DNA from: Eucommia ulmoides
Lineage: Eukaryota > Streptophyta > Magnoliopsida > Garryales > Eucommiaceae
Reading direction: 5' to 3'
Length of the DNA: 64,000 nt
NCBI GenBank assembly: GCA_016647705.1
Contig: CM028340.1
Span: 13,779,001 to 13,843,000 of the forward strand
Shown one piece after another: positions 59,491 through 64,000 of the stretch (positions are counted from its first letter, which is position 1; the number at the start of each line of letters is the position of its first letter). The position numbers and the translations under genes are program-made. Below the pieces are notes generated by a model that was not told the DNA's origin, ran no database searches, and saw only the letters and a list, made by a program, of their open reading frames with translations.

Positions 59491-60849
59491 TGGTGGTAGC
59501 ACGTAGATACGTTGCTACTTTCACCGCAAATGTACGAGTCAAGTTTTAGTATAGATTGGGAAGAGTAAGGGTTGTCGTATCCACAAGGATTAGATTAGAC
59601 GGTCGTTGAATACCGAGATTATCATAACCTAACTTTATCTAGACAATAAAAATGTAGTTTTTATAATAAAATATACTACTATTAATTTAATTAAACTAAT
59701 TATACTAATATAATAATATAGTGGTATGATATTTAAGGGAAATTATTGTCTAGGGATTAACTTCGTTCATTTATACGCGTTTGCTTCAATCTAGTTTACA
59801 TTAACGACGTTCATCCTATCCGACAATCTCGGTATCGAAATCTCATTCACTACCTCTCCTGAGTGTAAAGTGAATGAATATGTGACTTCACGTCAATGTC
59901 GAAGTCCCCCTCAAGCATCTGTACGACACTTGGTCACATGAGTCTCACCTCAATGTCATGGATTGCACACTTTCTAACTCTCTCCCGGATTATTAGATCA
60001 ACACGTTGTGTTTAAACCCCAATCCAAATCCGGGGTTACCTCTCTCGATTGTCAAACCCTATATTCTCAATATATCTAAACAAGCATATAAAGTTGGAAT
60101 AACAGCAAACACAATCGGATAAACATGAACAACCATTAACGAAACATAGATTTTATATAAACAACGTTTTCGTGAAGTACATCAGGCCCTAGATAATTTA
60201 TGTTTCGCTACACATGGCTGTAGCCCTAAATACAACTAAATACAAGCTAAACATATACAAACATTCAACCAATCTAAGAGTGAAAAAGAAAATGAGGAGA
60301 CTAGCCGTTATTCGAATATCCGATGATAAAACCGCTCCGAGAACACTTCCTCCTTCTTCGCGTTGTGATCTTCTATTGGTCGAATGGCCTTGGAGCTCTC
60401 AAGACTCCTGAAAACGTCTCTCTTTCGTTTGGGGAGAAGAGTGACGATATTTATAGGATTCTAAATATCTCAAAATATCCTAAATTATCTTAAAATATTA
60501 GGCACTGACCGCTGTTGCGGTAGGTATGTCGGCAGTGGTCATCGCTGTAGCGGTGGAACTCTCTGCATTTTAACCATTGCAGCAGTGGCCTAACTGCTGC
60601 GGCAGTAGAGCTTTAGCAAACTCTCTGTATTTTAACCGTTGCAGCGAATATGTCATTTTTGCCCTTTTTCTCCACCGTTCTTCCACCGCTTTGATCGTTT
60701 ATAAACCGTTTTAGTCCCTTTTCACCCCCAAATACCTAATTTAAGATAAAATAAATAAATAAAAGTATTAAAACACAATAAAATACTAAAAAAATATTCA
60801 AAAACTAAAAAAATCGACTTGGGAATAAATAGATAAATTACACCTATCA
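59491..60849 (-). repeat. Family D 3-prime LTR
   Basis: 1359 bp, from TGATAGGTGTAATTTATC (plus end 60849) to GCTACCACCA (plus start 59491). U3 palindromes of the CCGCTGTAGCGGTGG kind lie at 60505-60640. R/U5 boxes (minus GAGAGGTA) occur near 59855 and 60040. Confidence 0.88.
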
Positions 60850-62109
60850 AATACCTCCAAATTTAGATATTGCAAGTCCTTGAGCAAATACTTACACTAA
60901 AATAAAAAAACACAACTAAATAACTAACACAAACAATCTAAACATAACGATATGCGAGTTTTGAATTCAGCTATCGACCAAAATATTTTTCCCTCAACAA
61001 TCCCCAAATATTATCGAGTTCAGGAGTAAAACGCACCATGTGGTGTTCTAGAATTTCGACATTCAATAATTGTAAACACCATTCTAGATCCTTTCAACAT
61101 GTGTGTGTTAGACTCAATAATATAACTATCCAAGACCGGATTAGATTATCCACCAACGAAGCTCACATCTTTAACCATAAATGATTAGGATATCCATACG
61201 CCTGACTGGATTCCACTCTCCACTAATATAGGCTTGGAAGTTCATAAAGATTAAAAGGACTTGGTTCGGTTGGGAACATGGCCAAAGGTATATCGGTAAT
61301 ATAAAATAGTTAACTTAGTTAACTTAACGATACCGAAGGCACAATGCTTGGCACAAAATCACTCTCAAACCCTCATAGATAAATTGGAAACAACCCTAAA
61401 CAAAAATTTAAGACCGACGTACTCACTCGTCAAAAGAAACGGAAATTGAACGTTATTTACATATGTTTTTTTTTTCACAACGTACTACACCTCCAAACTT
61501 ATTCGATTATTACAATTTCACGGGTGTGCTTAAAACGAAAGAAAAATAACAAATGAGTACTCGAATACCGAACCAATTAAAAATTCGCCCTAAACCCAAC
61601 CGCTCACTTTAAGTAGCATACATGAATGCTAACTTGATTCACTCAAATTGTGCCTTCAGTTTAGCGATATAGGTTTGGAAAGAATTCAATTGGCCAGGGT
61701 ATTTGTTATATGTTCAAAATTGTAACGGCTATTTGGCTTCGATAGGGTAATGAGGGATAAACATATTGCATGGTAAGCTTCAAAGGCTCAAGCAAATCAA
61801 ATGAATGCCTAAATCATGTCTCCTGAACTACCTCACCTAGGATTTCACCTCAAGTTTCCCCCAATCAGGTTCTAGAATCTTTAAAATTGTCATGAAATTG
61901 GCTAATGGATAATTGGCCTCAAACCAATTGAATAGAAATAAATTAAGTCTACGTGCTCATCTAAATTAGGATCCACAATAACTTTTATCAAAAAGACAAG
62001 CCAAGCACACAGAACAAACATGAATGGGTATACCCTTAACCTCAACAAACAATCAGGGGGTAATATCATCATCGGGTAATAGCCCAGATGAATGCAAAAC
62101 TTAGCATGC

Positions 62110-62140
<31 letters not shown>

Positions 62141-62394
62141 CAAACACATTCTATACTAAACAAACATGCAATACATTAAATTAAACTAACACAACTAACA
62201 ACAAAAATACATACTAAACATACTACACATCACCCCCGAACTTAAAACGGATAGTGTCCACATTGACCCATCAACGATCCCAATAAAATCATATAGCATG
62301 ATAATGAAGACTGGGGTTTAGAACACATACCTGGGAGGTGAGAGAATATTGCCTCCGAATCAAGTCGGCAATGACGGATCTAATTTATTTTTTA
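60850..62394 (-). other. Family D 3-prime non-coding region
   Basis: This matches the 3-prime region of family B in the same order, including GGAGGTATT at the LTR, CCGATGATGATATTA near 62070 and the inner polypurine tract AAGTTCGGGGGTG at 62231-62243. A partly decayed hairpin (CAATG, TGGA, CACTA) precedes that tract. No coding region; an 81-codon minus ORF at 61902-62147 is driven by the CAA/TTG repeat. Confidence 0.6.
62109..62141. repeat. (CAA)n microsatellite
   Basis: Eleven CAA/ACA triplets in the family D 3-prime region. Confidence 0.95.
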
Positions 62395-62432
62395 CTTGCG
62401 TTGTCTTCCAAGAAGCACGTGGTTTATTGTCC

Positions 62433-63335
62433 TCAACCTAACATGGAGAATGGCTCATCAAAGAGTGATTTTTGCCCATAGTAAGTGTCGTACAACACTA
62501 CGTATGGGTCTTGATTCAGTACACCCTCAAGCTTGGCGAGATTTGGCATTGTATGGCCTGAGCTTTCAACAAGATTCTCCACCGACTCATGTGCTTGGTA
62601 GGCATCAAAGAATGTTGCTAATAGCGGCGAAGGATAAGTGAGCCACATTGGATCCTCGTAGATGTGATCGTCTTGGATTGGTGGCGGCATCACAATGTGG
62701 ATCTCCAATGGTAAAGAATCACAATCGTCGATCCATGCTTGGGTTCCCATCTCATTCGAATAATCATAGTCGAACTCTCCCAAGCTCCTTCCGCTCATTT
62801 CTAGTTCCTCGTGGTGGCTTTCAATGTATGTGGAATTTGTGTTTCTCGGTGCCACCACTTTTGACTCGGCCTCAATAAAGTAGATCATCTCAATATTGTC
62901 AAGATGATCATCGTACCCATTGATCATGTCATTCGTTTCCCTCCAAAACGCTTGAGTCTCCCCTATAACTTCAACAAACATGGTTTCCAATGCGAGAAAA
63001 GACTCCATATGTTGGTCCAAGGTGTCAATCCATGGCTCGAAAATGATGAAACTATCCCCCAAGCTTTGGTAACTTGGTGAATAATTCCAATACTGAAAAT
63101 CAAACTCGGACATGTCTTCCAACAACCAATAGGCTTCATCAATGGTTAGTTGGTCGAAAGAGGTGGTACCGTTTTCTCTTTCCACCCATGTTCTGGTTGT
63201 GGCTAATAATCTATCGAAGAAGTTCAGTAGTTGACATTCCCTCAAGAAACAATGATTCGGAAACCGAAATAGCAACTTCTTATATCGATCCCAAGCACAA
63301 TAAAATGGCTTGGAATCCCATTGAAAGAAACGCAA
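62433..63335 (-). CDS. Intact 300-residue gag-like protein of a non-autonomous element
   Basis: The N-terminal third corresponds to the second half of Athila-type capsid: AWDRYKKLLFRFPNHCF, then NGTTSFDQLTIDEAYWLLED. The middle has a coil-prone GETQAFWRETNDMINGYDDH. The C-terminal third has EIHIVMPPPIQDDHIYEDPM and ends with LNQDPYVVLYDTYYGQKSL; it shows no zinc knuckle, protease or RT motif. The first half of a normal gag is absent. The ATG at 63335 lies about 160 bp after the primer site. The same architecture, broken, is at 27630-28469. The frame is completely open although the element's LTRs have diverged visibly. A role in packaging or interference is possible but unproven. Confidence 0.75.
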   Translation of the reverse strand: MRFFQWDSKPFYCAWDRYKKLLFRFPNHCFLRECQLLNFFDRLLATTRTWVERENGTTSFDQLTIDEAYWLLEDMSEFDFQYWNYSPSYQSLGDSFIIFEPWIDTLDQHMESFLALETMFVEVIGETQAFWRETNDMINGYDDHLDNIEMIYFIEAESKVVAPRNTNSTYIESHHEELEMSGRSLGEFDYDYSNEMGTQAWIDDCDSLPLEIHIVMPPPIQDDHIYEDPMWLTYPSPLLATFFDAYQAHESVENLVESSGHTMPNLAKLEGVLNQDPYVVLYDTYYGQKSLFDEPFSMLG

Positions 63336-63472
63336 AAGTACCTATTGATCTAACATCTTCAAGTACCCTACATGAAAAACAAAGACTACAAAACAAAAAT
63401 TATAAACAAAATAAATGCCTAAATTAAAATCAAGTTATTTACTCACAATATCAATAACAATCTAAAAACCAA

Positions 63473-63490
63473 TCCCCGGCAACGGCGCCG
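63473..63490 (-). other. Primer binding site, tRNA-Asp
   Basis: The plus strand reads TCCCCGGCAACGGCGCCG, matching 17 of the 18 terminal bases of plant tRNA-Asp as I recall it. It is separated from the LTR by AAAACT or so, as in the family B copy. Confidence 0.85.
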
Positions 63491-63497
63491 AAAACTT

Positions 63498-64000
63498 GAT
63501 AGCGCATAGATACGTCGCTACTTTCATTGCAAGTGTACGGGTCAAGTTTTAGTATAAATTGGGTAGAGTAAGAGTTGTCGTATCTATAGGAATTGAATTA
63601 GGCGGTCATTGAGTACCGCGATTATCATAACCTAACTTCATCTAGGCGATAAAAATGTAGTTTTTATAATAAAATATACTAATACTAAGTTAATTAAACT
63701 AATTATACTAATATAGTAATATAGTGGTATAACGTTTATGAAAAATTATTGCCTAAAGATTAACTTCGTTCACTTAAACGTGTTCGTTTCAATCTAATTT
63801 ACATTAACGACGTTCATCCTAATCTCGGGATCAAAATCTCATTCACTACCTCTCCCAAGTGTAAAGTGAATGAATATGTGACTTCGCGTCAACTCCAAAG
63901 TCCCCCTCGAGCATCTATACGACACTTGGTCACATGAGTCTTGCCCCAACATCACGGATTGCACACTTTCTAACTCTCTCCCTGGTTATTAGATCGTTGC
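63498..64000 (-). repeat. Family D 5-prime LTR, partial
   Basis: It starts (plus) TGATAGCGCATAGATACG and aligns with 59491 onwards to the window end, with frequent substitutions (very roughly one in ten by eye). Confidence 0.9.

Larger units (their letters stand above)
59491..64000 (-). mobile_element. Family D non-autonomous LTR element with gag-like ORF, runs off right edge
   Basis: In minus orientation it has a 5-prime LTR from 63498 to beyond the window, a tRNA-Asp primer site at 63473-63490, a short leader, a 300-codon gag-like ORF (63335-62433), a non-coding region shared with families B and C, a tract reading TTTGGAGGTATT and the 3-prime LTR (59491-60849). The interior is only 2.65 kb with no protease, RT or integrase. 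This corresponds to what has been called a terminal-repeat retrotransposon with a GAG domain. Mobilisation would need proteins from an Athila-like partner such as family B. Confidence 0.88.

Noticed and set aside
63473-63490. Match to the 3-prime end of tRNA-Asp
   Set aside because: Only the terminal 18 bases are present, next to an LTR; it is a primer site, not a tRNA gene.

Overview
The window is repeat-rich nuclear DNA from a flowering plant. No intact host gene, rRNA or tRNA gene is visible. The evidence is a degenerate plant-type Helitron, a Ty1/copia element with an initiator-tRNA-Met primer site, and Ty3/gypsy elements of the Athila and Tat/Ogre kinds. GC content is low except in short GC-rich palindromes inside the LTRs. 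The species cannot be named from the sequence. Domain names come from recognised motifs; no search was run.

Layout. 1-1467: end of a Tat/Ogre-like LTR (family A, minus) abutting the C-terminus of a Helitron RepHel pseudogene (1468-5401, minus). 7107-12027: a decayed copia element (minus) with a (GT)n tract at its left end. 12028-18650: AT-rich sequence with a diverged 473-bp tandem duplication and no recognisable gene. About 18650 to beyond 59490: apparently one large nest. The outer layer is a family A element in minus orientation, with LTRs at 18650-23090 and 57705-59490 (each interrupted), a polypurine tract at 23091, a 48-bp tandem repeat array, and no gag or pol of its own. It carries instead an antisense plant-mobile-domain/DUF7745-like pseudogene (49121-56250). 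Inside it lie a family C insertion (24902-31915) in an odd recombined state, a 15.4-kb Athila-like family B element (32334-47738), several family D LTRs, and an unrelated LTR-like insert (52373 to about 55040). 59491-64000: a non-autonomous family D element that runs off the window.

How the parts fit. Families B, C and D look like one partnership. B carried gag, protease, RT, RNase H, integrase and an extra ORF. C and D carry only a shortened gag-like ORF. B and D keep sequences resembling a tRNA-Asp primer site, and all three keep two R/U5 boxes at near-constant spacing, a hairpin followed by an inner polypurine tract, and a terminal polypurine tract. The U3 regions of B and D hold repeated GC-rich palindromes. 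B carries a second set of these palindromes internally, ahead of a TATA-like site and its extra ORF, which suggests an internal promoter.

Decay. The main pol segment of B is one reading frame interrupted by nine stops, all consistent with C-to-T change at CAA, CAG or CGA. A solo D LTR with a perfect ATGCA duplication sits in the integrase and itself contains a second solo D LTR. By contrast, the 300-residue gag-like ORF of the D element is fully open although its flanking LTRs have visibly diverged.
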